From: Saprospiraceae bacterium
GTDB lineage: Bacteria > Bacteroidota > Bacteroidia > Chitinophagales > Saprospiraceae
Direction of reading: 5' to 3'
Assembly: GCA_027486765.1 (NCBI GenBank)
Contig: JAIXOO010000087.1
Span: 1-44,448, forward strand
DNA: 44,448 nt
Within the stretch, counting starts at the first letter, position 1. Each line of letters opens with the position of its first letter. The notes under the pieces were generated by a model. The model saw only the letters and a program-made list of their open reading frames with translations, was not told the origin of the DNA and ran no database searches. Made by a program: the position numbers and the translations under genes. Positions 34,363 to 42,567 of this stretch are shown here, piece by piece.

Positions 34363-35433
34363 TTAATTTCCCTGCTCCCGCTGTAAATAATAGGCAGCAT
34401 TTTCGGCAACTACGATGTCCAAAGGGAGATGTTGAACCCTTGGCAATTGTTTTTTAAAAATAAAATAATCCGTCAGGTTTTTGATTGCCAAGTACCCCTG
34501 ATAGCTGGCATTCTGATTGATTAAAAAATCGATTTTTCCCATTTGTAAAAAGTGCAGATTGTTGGGTAAAAGATCGAAGCCTAGAATATTCAGATGAGGC
34601 TGAGCATGTTCTTGAATGGCCTCCACCAATTTGTAAGCCCGGGAGTTGGTGACAAACACCGTTTTTATGTCAACGTATTGTTGGAGGAGCAACTTCAGTA
34701 AGCCATCCAAACGTTCTGGATTGTCAAAATCTTCCACGTCCTGTCGCAGTACGGTAAAGGAATTTTTGTCTTTTTGCTCCAAAAAATGGCGTAAACCCAG
34801 TTCTTTGTCCATGAGGTGTTTGGCGTTTAGGGTTTCCTTATCGAGGTTGAGCAATAAAACCTTCCCCGCTCCATTCATGGCCATACTAAGCAATTTACCA
34901 GCCAGTACCCCACTTTGATACGAATCTTGACCAATGTACGACATCACCTGAGGGTGCTCGACGTCGGTGTTGACCAATATGGTAGGAACTTCGACTTCAG
35001 CACAATGGTCTAAAAGCTCCAGCGACTCCTTGAGAAAAATGGGCGGAAAAACCAGCGCATCTGGTTTTTGATTAATCAATGCGAGGGCACTCCTTTTAAA
35101 ATCCTGTGGACTAAACAGATCAAACATCTGCTCCACCAACCCCACACCGTAATGCTTAACGGATTGTTGGGCGCGTCGCATCCCCAATAAGGGCAAATCC
35201 CAGTAAGGGTCGCTGTGTAGCTGGGGCATCAATACACCAATTTGGATGGCCCGATTGAATGCTAAAGTACTGGCAATAAGGTTGGGTTCAAAATCCAGAG
35301 CTTGCATCACCTGCAAAACTTTCGCTTTGACTTCAGCCGATACACGCCCCCGCTCATGAATCACCCGATCCACCGTTCCTACTGAAACGCCCGCTTGCTG
35401 AGCAATATCCTTGATGGTGACTCTTTTACTCAT
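34363..35433 (-). CDS. LacI family transcriptional regulator with sugar-binding domain
   Basis: 356 residues. The N-terminal helix-turn-helix is typical: 'VTIKDIAQQAGVSVGTVDRV' with the hinge 'ALDFEPNLIASTLA'. Residues 60-350 are a periplasmic-binding-protein-like sugar domain of the PBP4 type ('IGVLMPQLHSDPYWDLPLLG', 'YIGQDSYQSGVLAGKLL'). It is divergent from the ROK-nag-hex genes with three palindromic operators between, so it most likely represses both itself and that locus until an amino-sugar signal binds. Its own promoter has a full TTTG-N19-TACCTTTG layout overlapped by the operators. Confidence 0.93.
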   Translation of the reverse strand: MSKRVTIKDIAQQAGVSVGTVDRVIHERGRVSAEVKAKVLQVMQALDFEPNLIASTLAFNRAIQIGVLMPQLHSDPYWDLPLLGMRRAQQSVKHYGVGLVEQMFDLFSPQDFKRSALALINQKPDALVFPPIFLKESLELLDHCAEVEVPTILVNTDVEHPQVMSYIGQDSYQSGVLAGKLLSMAMNGAGKVLLLNLDKETLNAKHLMDKELGLRHFLEQKDKNSFTVLRQDVEDFDNPERLDGLLKLLLQQYVDIKTVFVTNSRAYKLVEAIQEHAQPHLNILGFDLLPNNLHFLQMGKIDFLINQNASYQGYLAIKNLTDYFIFKKQLPRVQHLPLDIVVAENAAYYLQREQGN

Positions 35434-35472
35434 TTTTTAGATGAAAAATTAAATGCAGAATAAAATTTTAGG

Positions 35473-35548
35473 GTGTACGCACACGCAAAGGTAGAAATAA
35501 AGTATGTGTACACAAACGCTAAATTTTTTCTTGTGTGTGCGCACACAC
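35473..35548. promoter_or_regulatory. Three LacI-type operators spaced 31 bp apart
   Basis: O1 GTGTACGCACAC (35473-35484), O2 TGTGTACACA (35505-35514) and O3 GTGTGTGCGCACACAC (35533-35548) have centres at 35478.5, 35509.5 and 35540.5, exactly 31 bp apart, close to three helical turns. O1 covers the predicted start of the lacI-type transcript, O2 overlaps its -33 element and O3 lies 17 bases upstream of the ROK -7 element. Confidence 0.8.
35486..35516 (-). promoter_or_regulatory. Promoter of the LacI-type regulator gene
   Basis: On the minus strand TTTG, 19 bases, TACCTTTG: a full Bacteroidota promoter. Transcription would start near 35479, inside operator O1, giving a leader of about 45 bases. 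Confidence 0.7.
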
Positions 35549-35564
35549 GATTTAAAAAAATATC

Positions 35565-35572
35565 TACCTTTG
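35565..35572 (+). promoter_or_regulatory. -7 element of the ROK-nag-hex transcript
   Basis: TACCTTTG lies 21 bases before the ROK ATG and downstream of operator O3. No TTTG -33 element is present 19 bases upstream; the operator region occupies that place. Confidence 0.55.
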
Positions 35573-35592
35573 CCACAAGTGAGGTAAATAGG

Positions 35593-36636
35593 ATGAAAGC
35601 ACTTATTTTCGCTGCGCGTGTTGCATCAAAGTTTGATCACACGTTGAAGAAACTTCATCAAATAAGCTATCGTCAAGTGAAAAATAAGGCAGTCATTGGA
35701 ATTGACATCGGCGGAACTGGCACCAAGCTGGCCATCGTTGATGAAAATGGACAAATCCTCGAACGTAGTAGTTATGATACCCAATCGCGAAAGGGTGCAG
35801 AACCCTTCATAGCAGGATTAACGGAGGCGGTGAATGAACTGCGCAATCGGGTCGCTGCTTCAAGTGAAATCATCGGTATTGGAATTGGTAGTCCGGCCTG
35901 TAATGAAATGGAAGGAACCATCACCGGAGCAGCCAATATGCCATTTCCCGATACAGAAACAGTTCCTGTTCGCAAATTGGTGGAGGAGCGCTGTGGATTG
36001 CCTACTCGATTAGCCAACGATGCCAACGTAGCAGCCTTGGGTGAAGGCCAGTTTGGAGGCGCCAGAGGAATGAAAAACTATGCGCTGATTACCTTAGGAA
36101 CAGGTGTAGGCTCGGGGGTAATTGTCGATGGAAAAATCGTCATTGGGCACCATGGACTGGCCAGCGAGTTTGGACACACCTTCGTTGTACGCGATGGGCG
36201 CAGTTGTGGTTGTGGCCAAAAAGGGTGCATTGAAACTTATGCATCCGCCACGGGTATCAAACGAACGGTTTTTGAGTTGATGAGCACCTATACACAGGAC
36301 AGCCCACTGCGAGGTTTCAGTTATCACCAGCTGAGTGCCCGGGACATTACTCAGGCAGCCCAGGCTGGAGATTTTTTAGCTCAAGAAGCTTTTCGTTTAA
36401 CCGGAGAAATCCTGGGCTATAAAATTGCCGACCTGATGGTACTATTTGACCCAAAGGCCGTTTTTTTGGCAGGTGGTTTGGCTCTGGCAGGATCACTGAT
36501 ATTAGATCCGGCACGTGAAAGTTTGGAAAGACATACGATGCCCATGTTTAAGGGTAAATGTGAAATAAGATTGTCTCAACTGGGAAGTGAAGACGCCGCG
36601 TTATTGGGGGCTGCTTCCTTGATTTATCGTTCCTAG
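35593..36636 (+). CDS. ROK family sugar kinase
   Basis: 347 residues from ATG 35593, which follows the -7 element and gives a short leader; the longer frame to 35473 runs through the operators. The ATP phosphate loop 'VIGIDIGGTGTKLAIVD' (34-50) and the zinc motif in 'CGCGQKGCIETYAS' are intact, and 'LGTGVGSGVIVDG' with 'GHHGLASEFGH' forms the sugar pocket. A 33-residue basic N-terminal extension ('MKALIFAARVASKFDHTLKK') precedes the kinase. The placement before nagB and a hexosaminidase suggests N-acetylglucosamine or glucosamine as substrate; glucose is the alternative. It is inducible through the LacI-type operators. Confidence 0.87.
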   Translation: MKALIFAARVASKFDHTLKKLHQISYRQVKNKAVIGIDIGGTGTKLAIVDENGQILERSSYDTQSRKGAEPFIAGLTEAVNELRNRVAASSEIIGIGIGSPACNEMEGTITGAANMPFPDTETVPVRKLVEERCGLPTRLANDANVAALGEGQFGGARGMKNYALITLGTGVGSGVIVDGKIVIGHHGLASEFGHTFVVRDGRSCGCGQKGCIETYASATGIKRTVFELMSTYTQDSPLRGFSYHQLSARDITQAAQAGDFLAQEAFRLTGEILGYKIADLMVLFDPKAVFLAGGLALAGSLILDPARESLERHTMPMFKGKCEIRLSQLGSEDAALLGAASLIYRS

Positions 36637-36696
36637 GTTCCAGTGTTCCAAAGTTCCAAGGTTCAGCAATACTTGGAATTTTGGAACACTGGAACC
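36636..36696 (+). repeat. 25-bp inverted repeat after the ROK gene (word hairpin F)
   Basis: Arms 36636-36660 and 36672-36696 pair at 25 of 25 positions if one G-U is allowed, with an 11-base loop. The arm repeats the word GTTCCA(A/G). The first arm begins at the last base of the stop codon. It lies inside the presumed ROK-nagB operon. Confidence 0.9.
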
Positions 36697-36727
36697 CAAG
36701 AACCCTTGAATACTAAAAACGTTCCAC

Positions 36728-38647
36728 ATGGACTTTCTAAAATACCAACTAAAGTCGGTAGAAAAAATTCCGACTAAAGTTTGGGCAGATGCCCGCGAAG
36801 GCTCAAAGCACGTAGCCCAAACCATCGCTTTAGCCATTCGTCAACGGCAACAAGAAGGCGAACACATCGTATTGGGCCTGGCCACGGGTTCCTCTCCGAT
36901 CCAAGTGTATCAGGAATTGGTGCGCATGCACAAAGAAGAAGGGTTGAGCTTCAGAAATGTGATCACCTTCAACCTGGATGAGTATTTCCCTATGAAACCC
37001 GATGCACAACAAAGTTATGTGCGTTTTATGCGGGAATACCTCTTCGACCATGTGGACATCAAAAAGGAAAACATCAACATTCCCGATGGTACCATCCCCA
37101 TGGAACAAGCAGACGAATACTGCCGCCAGTACGATAAAAAAATCGAACTACTGGGAGGGATTGACATTCAGTTGTTGGGCATTGGCCGTACCGGACATAT
37201 TGGTTTTAATGAACCAGGTTCCTGGGACACCTCCGATACCCGCCTTGTACGCCTGGATGCACTCACCCGACGGGACGCACTCAAAGATTTTCCCAGTGAA
37301 GAGGATGTACCTTATCGCGCACTGACCATGGGGATTCGCTCCATCATGAAGGCGAAAGCAATCCACCTGCTGGCTTGGGGGCAACACAAGGCTGATGTAC
37401 TAAAAAGAGCCGTAGAAGAGGAAATTACCCCCTCTATTCCTGCATCTTTTTTGCAAAAACACCCCGGTACCCGCTTTCATTTGGATTATGGAGCGGCCGA
37501 GGCCCTGACCAAATACGAATCGCCCTGGTTGGTTGGTATGTGCAATTGGGATGATGATTTAATCTGTAAAGCAGTCGTGTGGTTGTCTCAAAAAGTGAAC
37601 AAACCCATCCTCAAACTCACTGGTGAAGATTACAATGAACATGGATTGAGTGATCTAACCCTCGAATATGCATCGGCTTACGAGATCAACATCAAAATAT
37701 TCAACCGCCTGCAACACACCATTACAGGCTGGCCTGGCGGTAAACCCAATGCCGACGATTCTACTCGTCCCGAGCGGGCCAAACCTGCCAAAAAGCGGGT
37801 CATCATCTTCAGCCCTCACCCGGACGATGACGTAATTTCAATGGGTGGAACTTTTTTACGTTTGGTGGAACAGGGACACGAGGTGCATGTAGCCTACCAA
37901 ACTTCAGGTAACATTGCCGTGCACGACTACGATGCCCTGCGCTTTGTAGAATTCCTGCAAGAATACAATGAGTCCGGGGCCAACAATGGTGCACAAGAAG
38001 AATTGGACAAAAAGTACAAAAAAGTCCTCAAGTTTTTGCACGACAAGAAGTCCGACGGAGTGGACATTGCTGAAGTGCGCAGTGTAAAAGGTTTGATTCG
38101 CCGTGGTGAAGCCCGCGCTGGAGCCCGCTTTTGTGGTCTGGACGACAAGCACATCCATTTCCTGGATATGCCTTTTTATGAAACAGGCCGTACCCGTAAA
38201 AACCCAGTGGGTGAAGACGATGTCAAAATCATTGCGGAATTGATGGAAAGAATCAAACCGCATCAGGTTTACGCTGCGGGTGATCTGGCCGATCCACATG
38301 GCACCCACCGCGTTTGTCTGGACGCCATCTTCATGGCTTTTGAAAAGTTGAAGGAAGAATCCTGGATGAAGGATTGTTGGTTGTGGCTTTATCGGGGTGC
38401 CTGGCATGAATGGTCAACCCACGAAATCGAAATGGCGGTGCCGATCAGCCCTGAACAATTGCTAAAAAAGCGTCGGGCCATCTTTATGCACCAGTCGCAA
38501 AAAGATCGTCCACCATTCCCTGGTAATGACGAACGGGAATTCTGGCAACGTGCCGAAGACCGCAACCGCGAAACAGCCCACACTTACCGCCAACTGGGCT
38601 TGGCAGAATATGAAGCGATTGAGGCTTTCCGGCGTTGGAAGTTTTAA
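36728..38647 (+). CDS. nagB: Glucosamine-6-phosphate deaminase fused to a PIG-L/LmbE domain
   Basis: 639 residues. Residues 1-290 are a NagB isomerase-deaminase: 'VLGLATGSSPIQVYQEL' (phosphate loop), Asp84 in 'FNLDEYF' and 'GIGRTGHIGFNEPGSW' (151-166). E. coli NagB uses Asp72, Asp141, His143 and Glu148; here they are Asp84, Thr155, His157 and Glu162, so one of the four differs. Residues 357-620 are a PIG-L/LmbE zinc deacetylase domain with 'FSPHPDDDVISMGG' (His364, Asp366-367) and 'DPHGTHRVC'. The fusion could first deacetylate and then deaminate an amino sugar phosphate; this long form is common in Bacteroidota. Cytosolic. Confidence 0.92.
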   Translation: MDFLKYQLKSVEKIPTKVWADAREGSKHVAQTIALAIRQRQQEGEHIVLGLATGSSPIQVYQELVRMHKEEGLSFRNVITFNLDEYFPMKPDAQQSYVRFMREYLFDHVDIKKENINIPDGTIPMEQADEYCRQYDKKIELLGGIDIQLLGIGRTGHIGFNEPGSWDTSDTRLVRLDALTRRDALKDFPSEEDVPYRALTMGIRSIMKAKAIHLLAWGQHKADVLKRAVEEEITPSIPASFLQKHPGTRFHLDYGAAEALTKYESPWLVGMCNWDDDLICKAVVWLSQKVNKPILKLTGEDYNEHGLSDLTLEYASAYEINIKIFNRLQHTITGWPGGKPNADDSTRPERAKPAKKRVIIFSPHPDDDVISMGGTFLRLVEQGHEVHVAYQTSGNIAVHDYDALRFVEFLQEYNESGANNGAQEELDKKYKKVLKFLHDKKSDGVDIAEVRSVKGLIRRGEARAGARFCGLDDKHIHFLDMPFYETGRTRKNPVGEDDVKIIAELMERIKPHQVYAAGDLADPHGTHRVCLDAIFMAFEKLKEESWMKDCWLWLYRGAWHEWSTHEIEMAVPISPEQLLKKRRAIFMHQSQKDRPPFPGNDEREFWQRAEDRNRETAHTYRQLGLAEYEAIEAFRRWKF

Positions 38648-38649
38648 TG

Positions 38650-38734
38650 ATTTCGGGTTTGGGATTTCGGTTGGAGTGAGGCAGGCACTAAAATAATAGA
38701 GACCTATCACCAGCCGAAATCCCAAACCCGAAAT
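38650..38734 (+). repeat. 25-bp inverted repeat after nagB (word hairpin G)
   Basis: Arms 38650-38674 and 38710-38734 pair at all 25 positions with one G-U. The arm is built of ATTTCGG and TTTGGG words. It starts two bases after the nagB stop and ends 17 bases before the GH20 gene. It shares the CAGCCGAAAT word with hairpin H. Confidence 0.9.
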
Positions 38735-38751
38735 AACCAAAATCAGTTTGC

Positions 38752-41025
38752 ATGAAACACCTTCTTGTTTACTTATCCCTATTTTTGAGCGTTTTAGCCA
38801 ACGCCCAATCCCCTACCCTTCCCATTATTCCCATTCCACAAAAAATTACCCCCAAGGCTGGCCAATTCGAGTTGAATGCTCAAACCACCCTACGGTTTGA
38901 CCTCAACAACGAACAAATTGCCTTAGCCAGCAACTACTTCAATCAATGGTTGAGTAAGTATGCGGGTTATAGCTTGTCAACAGGCAAGCAGGACAAAAAC
39001 AACATTGTGTTGGAATTGACTCCAGGCGTAAGTCAAGCCGAAGGTTATCGCTTGCAAATCAGTGGCGATCAGATCAAAATTCAAGCCTGGCAACCCGCCG
39101 GATTGTTTTATGGCATCCAAACCCTGATCCAGCTTTTCCCAATCCAAGCCGCCGCAAGTACCAAACTCGCCGCTGTTGACATCGAAGACCACCCGGCTTT
39201 TGCCTACCGGGGTGCCATGCTGGACGTTGGGCGCTATTTTTTCCCGGTAGAACAAGTCAAAGCCTTCATTGATATGTTAGCGCGGTACAAGATCAACCGC
39301 TTCCACTGGCACTTGACGGAAGACCAAGGCTGGCGCATTGAAATCAAAAAATACCCCAAACTACAAGAAGTAGCCGCTTGGCGTAAGGAGACTGTCGCCG
39401 GACACCTCAGCAGTGCCACCCGTAAATTTGACGGCCAAAAACACGGCGGGTATTACACCCAAGAGGAGGTCAAAGACATCGTGGAGTACGCCCGCAAACG
39501 TTTCATCACGGTCATTCCTGAGATTGAAATGCCTGGCCATGCTCAAGCGGCCATTGCGGCTTACCCTGAATTGGGTTGCCTTGATACAAAACTGGAAGTA
39601 GGAACCCTTTGGGGGGTGTCTAAAAATGTGTTCTGTCCCAATGAAGCAACCTTCACCTTCCTGGAAAACGTACTCACTGAGGTCATGGCCCTCTTTCCTA
39701 GCCCCTACATCCACATTGGTGGTGATGAATGTCCCAAGGATCAGTGGAAAACCAATGCCACCGCGCAGGCCATCATCAAACGGGAAAAGCTAAAGGATGA
39801 ACACGAGTTACAAAGCTACTTCATCCGGCGCATGGAAAAGTTTGTGAACCAGCATGGCCGACAAATCATCGGCTGGGATGAAATATTGGAGGGAGGCCTG
39901 GCGCCCAACGCCACGGTAATGTCCTGGCGGGGCACCGAAGGGGGCATTGAAGCGGCCAAACAAGGGCACGATGTCATCATGACGCCCACCTCCTACTGCT
40001 ATCTCGATTATTACCAATCTTTACACGCCGATGAACCACTTGCCATCGGCGGCTTTTTGCCTCTGGAAAAAGTATACAGCTACAATCCCATTCCAGCTGA
40101 ATTGAACGCAGCGCAAGCGAAGTACATCCTGGGTGCACAAGCGAACCTTTGGACCGAATACATCAGCACCGAATCCAAATTGCAGTACATGTTCTCGCCT
40201 CGCGCACAAGCCCTGGCAGAAACGACCTGGTCGGGTGAAAGCCGGAAGAACTTCCCCGATTTTGTGCAGCGCCTGGCTGTGCACATGCAACGCTGGAAAA
40301 AAGAAGGCTACAATTTTGGCAATCACCTGTATGACGTAAAGGCGATGGCAAAAGTGGAGGGGAATGGAGTCAAATTTGACGTTTCCAATCCGGCCAAACA
40401 AGGCAGTATTCGCTATAGCAACAATGGCAGCAACCCTACGGCAAGCAGCCCTGTAGTGGATGCCAATCAGGCCATTGCTCAAAGTGGAAAATACCTGTTC
40501 CAAACCTTTCAGGACGGACAAGCCATTGGCCGTTCGGCTAGCCTGGAATTGAATTTCCATAAGGCTGCGGGTAAAAAAATCACATTGAATTCGGAACCTG
40601 CCAAACAATACAGTGCAGGTGGGCCGGGCGCCATCATCAACGGGGTGATCGGCAGCGACCAGCGCTTCAACGACGCGGAGTGGCTGGGATTTTCAGGCAA
40701 AGACTTTAGTGCCGTGATCGATCTAGGGAAAGCGAATAGCCTCAAACAGTTGAAGCTTCGTTTTTTCAACAATCCAGGCCAATGGGTGTATGCGCCAAAG
40801 GACGTAAAGGTAAGCTGGAGCAACGACGGGGCCAATTTCGGTAAAAGCCAAAGCAGTGTGGTCAATGCAGGCAAGGACAACATTGTTCCGCTAAATTTGG
40901 CGCTGAAAAACGCCAAGGGCCGTTACCTGAAGTTGGAAGTCAGCAACTACGGAGAGATTCCGGCGGGAGCGCCTGGAGCAGGTAGTAAAGCCTGGTTGTT
41001 TGTGGATGAGATTGTTATTGAATAA
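38752..41025 (+). CDS. Secreted GH20 beta-N-acetylhexosaminidase
   Basis: 757 residues with a signal peptide ending 'VLANAQS'. An N-terminal GH20b domain (25-148) precedes the GH20 barrel from 'FAYRGAMLDVGRYFFP' (150-165). Catalytic Asp325-Glu326 lie in 'HIGGDECPK', where Asp positions the substrate acetamido group and Glu is the acid. A C-terminal Ig-like domain (about 530-605) and a discoidin/F5-8 type C domain (about 610-757, 'YSAGGPGAIINGVIGSDQRF') follow, probably for glycan binding. It frees N-acetylglucosamine from chitin fragments or glycoproteins, fitting the kinase and deaminase upstream. Confidence 0.95.
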   Translation: MKHLLVYLSLFLSVLANAQSPTLPIIPIPQKITPKAGQFELNAQTTLRFDLNNEQIALASNYFNQWLSKYAGYSLSTGKQDKNNIVLELTPGVSQAEGYRLQISGDQIKIQAWQPAGLFYGIQTLIQLFPIQAAASTKLAAVDIEDHPAFAYRGAMLDVGRYFFPVEQVKAFIDMLARYKINRFHWHLTEDQGWRIEIKKYPKLQEVAAWRKETVAGHLSSATRKFDGQKHGGYYTQEEVKDIVEYARKRFITVIPEIEMPGHAQAAIAAYPELGCLDTKLEVGTLWGVSKNVFCPNEATFTFLENVLTEVMALFPSPYIHIGGDECPKDQWKTNATAQAIIKREKLKDEHELQSYFIRRMEKFVNQHGRQIIGWDEILEGGLAPNATVMSWRGTEGGIEAAKQGHDVIMTPTSYCYLDYYQSLHADEPLAIGGFLPLEKVYSYNPIPAELNAAQAKYILGAQANLWTEYISTESKLQYMFSPRAQALAETTWSGESRKNFPDFVQRLAVHMQRWKKEGYNFGNHLYDVKAMAKVEGNGVKFDVSNPAKQGSIRYSNNGSNPTASSPVVDANQAIAQSGKYLFQTFQDGQAIGRSASLELNFHKAAGKKITLNSEPAKQYSAGGPGAIINGVIGSDQRFNDAEWLGFSGKDFSAVIDLGKANSLKQLKLRFFNNPGQWVYAPKDVKVSWSNDGANFGKSQSSVVNAGKDNIVPLNLALKNAKGRYLKLEVSNYGEIPAGAPGAGSKAWLFVDEIVIE

Positions 41026-41165
41026 TTGCAGATTGGGGATTTCGGGTTTTGGCTGGTATTTTGCTTCTGATATATTGGTTTTCCAGGCATGAAAAACAGC
41101 ACTGACATAACCGAAACTACCGAAGGCAGTGCTCCAGCCGAAATCCGAAATCCCAATTCCGAAAT
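41025..41165 (+). repeat. 32-bp imperfect inverted repeat after the GH20 gene (word hairpin H)
   Basis: Arms 41025-41056 and 41134-41165 match at 26 of 32 positions; the arm again uses GGGATTTCGG and GGCTGG words. The 77-base loop has a nested GCACTG...CAGTGC stem. It starts at the last base of the GH20 stop codon and fills nearly the whole gap to the next gene. Confidence 0.8.
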
Positions 41166-41174
41166 GATACATCA

Positions 41175-41471
41175 ATGTACGGCATAACCAAAAAAACCTT
41201 AACCGACGTTTACCAGGAACTGGAAAACATCGAAGTCAGCGACAACGCTTTTGAACCCATCGCTGAATTACTGGACGAAGCGATTGCCCTCAGCAGCAAA
41301 ATCTGCCCCCGCAATAGCTACACCCTGACTGCTCTGGAAAAAACCTGGAAGCAAAAGTTACAGGCTGCGGGCGCCATCGAAAAGCACTTGCCTTCCCATC
41401 TTACGGAGTTGGATGAAGTGCGCAAGGGAGTAATGATGGAGGTGTATTCAAATTTGTATTTTGGGATTTAG
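41175..41471 (+). CDS. Small hypothetical protein, mostly helical
   Basis: 98 residues with no signal peptide and no membrane segment. It is predicted helical with heptad-like Leu/Ile ('LTDVYQELENIEVSDNAFEP', 'IAELLDEAIALSSKIC') and one Cys pair-free Cys at 'KICPRNS'. I do not recognise a family. It starts 9 bases after hairpin H and 149 bases after the GH20 gene. The codon use and the clean ATG make it credible, but it could be spurious. It converges with the lipoprotein gene 36 bases downstream. Confidence 0.55.
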   Translation: MYGITKKTLTDVYQELENIEVSDNAFEPIAELLDEAIALSSKICPRNSYTLTALEKTWKQKLQAAGAIEKHLPSHLTELDEVRKGVMMEVYSNLYFGI

Positions 41472-41507
41472 GCCAGAATACGCTGCGATTCCAGTCAGCT
41501 TCTACCG

Positions 41508-42305
41508 CTATTTCCGTTGCAGCGCAAGTATCTCCTTACTGATTACATGTTCCATGGTCTCCCAGTTCGGTTTCAGCAACTGCAATTGTAGACCATTGGG
41601 AACAACTTTAAAATGGTAAATTTCGCCATCGACCCAGTTGCCTCCTTCTAATGTTTTAAAGAAAATAATGGCATCAAACTCGATCCCTTCTCCAAAGTCA
41701 GAGATCAATTCGTAGTACTTGAAATCTTTAAAGTTGTGGACTTTGCCATCATTGTCGAACTGGATTTCGGCTGGTACATTGGTGATTTTGTACTTTCCTG
41801 CAATCAATATTTTCCTCAATTCGGTTTGTAAGTCCGTATCCACTTTCCGGTATTCATCAAAGGTTTTTGTCTGCGGGAAATACATTTTTAAATGCTTGTT
41901 TCCATCGTAGTCCAGCTCAAAAGAGTCTGGAAAAGTGGAGTACTCCGAAAGTCGAGCCAGATCATTTACGAATTTGCCCTTAACACTGTCGTATTTAATG
42001 GGGCTGCTGTAGCCAATTTCGTGCGGGTTAAACCCTTCCAAAAACGCCGAGTCAGTCCGCAAATTCTTTGCGTCAAGGGTAAGTCCTTGGACTTTGGTGC
42101 GGTAATTGCTGCTGCTGTAAATGGATTTACTTGTTTCGATGTCCTTCAAATAAGGCTCGGAAATCCAAAGTCCTTGCAATTGGGCTATGCTTTCATTGGC
42201 AATTGCCTTTTTACTTTCCTCTTGAGGGTTTTTGGAGGTAGTGCTTTTGCTGTCACAGGAGAGTAAGGCTAGGGTAAGTAGAAGACTGCTGATGATTTTG
42301 GTCAT
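41508..42305 (-). CDS. Predicted lipoprotein, function unknown
   Basis: 265 residues with a lipoprotein signal 'SSLLLTLALLSCDSKS' (lipid Cys at residue 17). After a Lys/Ser/Glu-rich linker, the chain has a beta-rich domain opening 'LQGLWISEPYLKDIETS', as in small lipocalin-like lipoproteins that start with a Gly-x-Trp turn, and 'YFPQTKTFDEYRKVD' later. No named family is recognised. It is alone on its strand apart from the esterase gene 262 bases upstream; that gap contains small GC-rich hairpins. Confidence 0.75.
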   Translation of the reverse strand: MTKIISSLLLTLALLSCDSKSTTSKNPQEESKKAIANESIAQLQGLWISEPYLKDIETSKSIYSSSNYRTKVQGLTLDAKNLRTDSAFLEGFNPHEIGYSSPIKYDSVKGKFVNDLARLSEYSTFPDSFELDYDGNKHLKMYFPQTKTFDEYRKVDTDLQTELRKILIAGKYKITNVPAEIQFDNDGKVHNFKDFKYYELISDFGEGIEFDAIIFFKTLEGGNWVDGEIYHFKVVPNGLQLQLLKPNWETMEHVISKEILALQRK

Positions 42306-42436
42306 GGTTTGTTAGGTATTAGGTGTGTAAGTTAAGGTATACAACAATTTCAGTAGATACCGAAAACGCAGGGAAGATAGGGAGATTAGGGGCTTGGCGC
42401 AAGATGATTTTTTTTGGGGAATTAAATGAATAGACG

Positions 42437-42501
42437 GTCTGCCCAGCGGGCAGTCATCTTTGGTGTGCCAGGCGTGCCAGACGTTTTGGCGGCTCTGCCG
42501 C
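42437..42501. repeat. GC-rich hairpins between the esterase and lipoprotein genes
   Basis: GTCTGCCC-AGC-GGGCAGTC (42437-42455, one mismatch) and GCGGC-TCT-GCCGC (42489-42501) flank the GTGCCAGG-type words in between. Their GC-rich base composition differs from the flanking AT-rich sequence. The rest of the 42306-42567 gap shows no other feature. Confidence 0.5.
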
Positions 42502-42567
42502 TCGACGTTATTCTTAAGATCAATTAATTACTCTCCACTCAACTCGTTTCAAGTCTAATAAAAATCC

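Noticed and set aside
35473-35592. Longer start of the ROK kinase
   Set aside because: The extension would be translated through all three operators and the -7 element.
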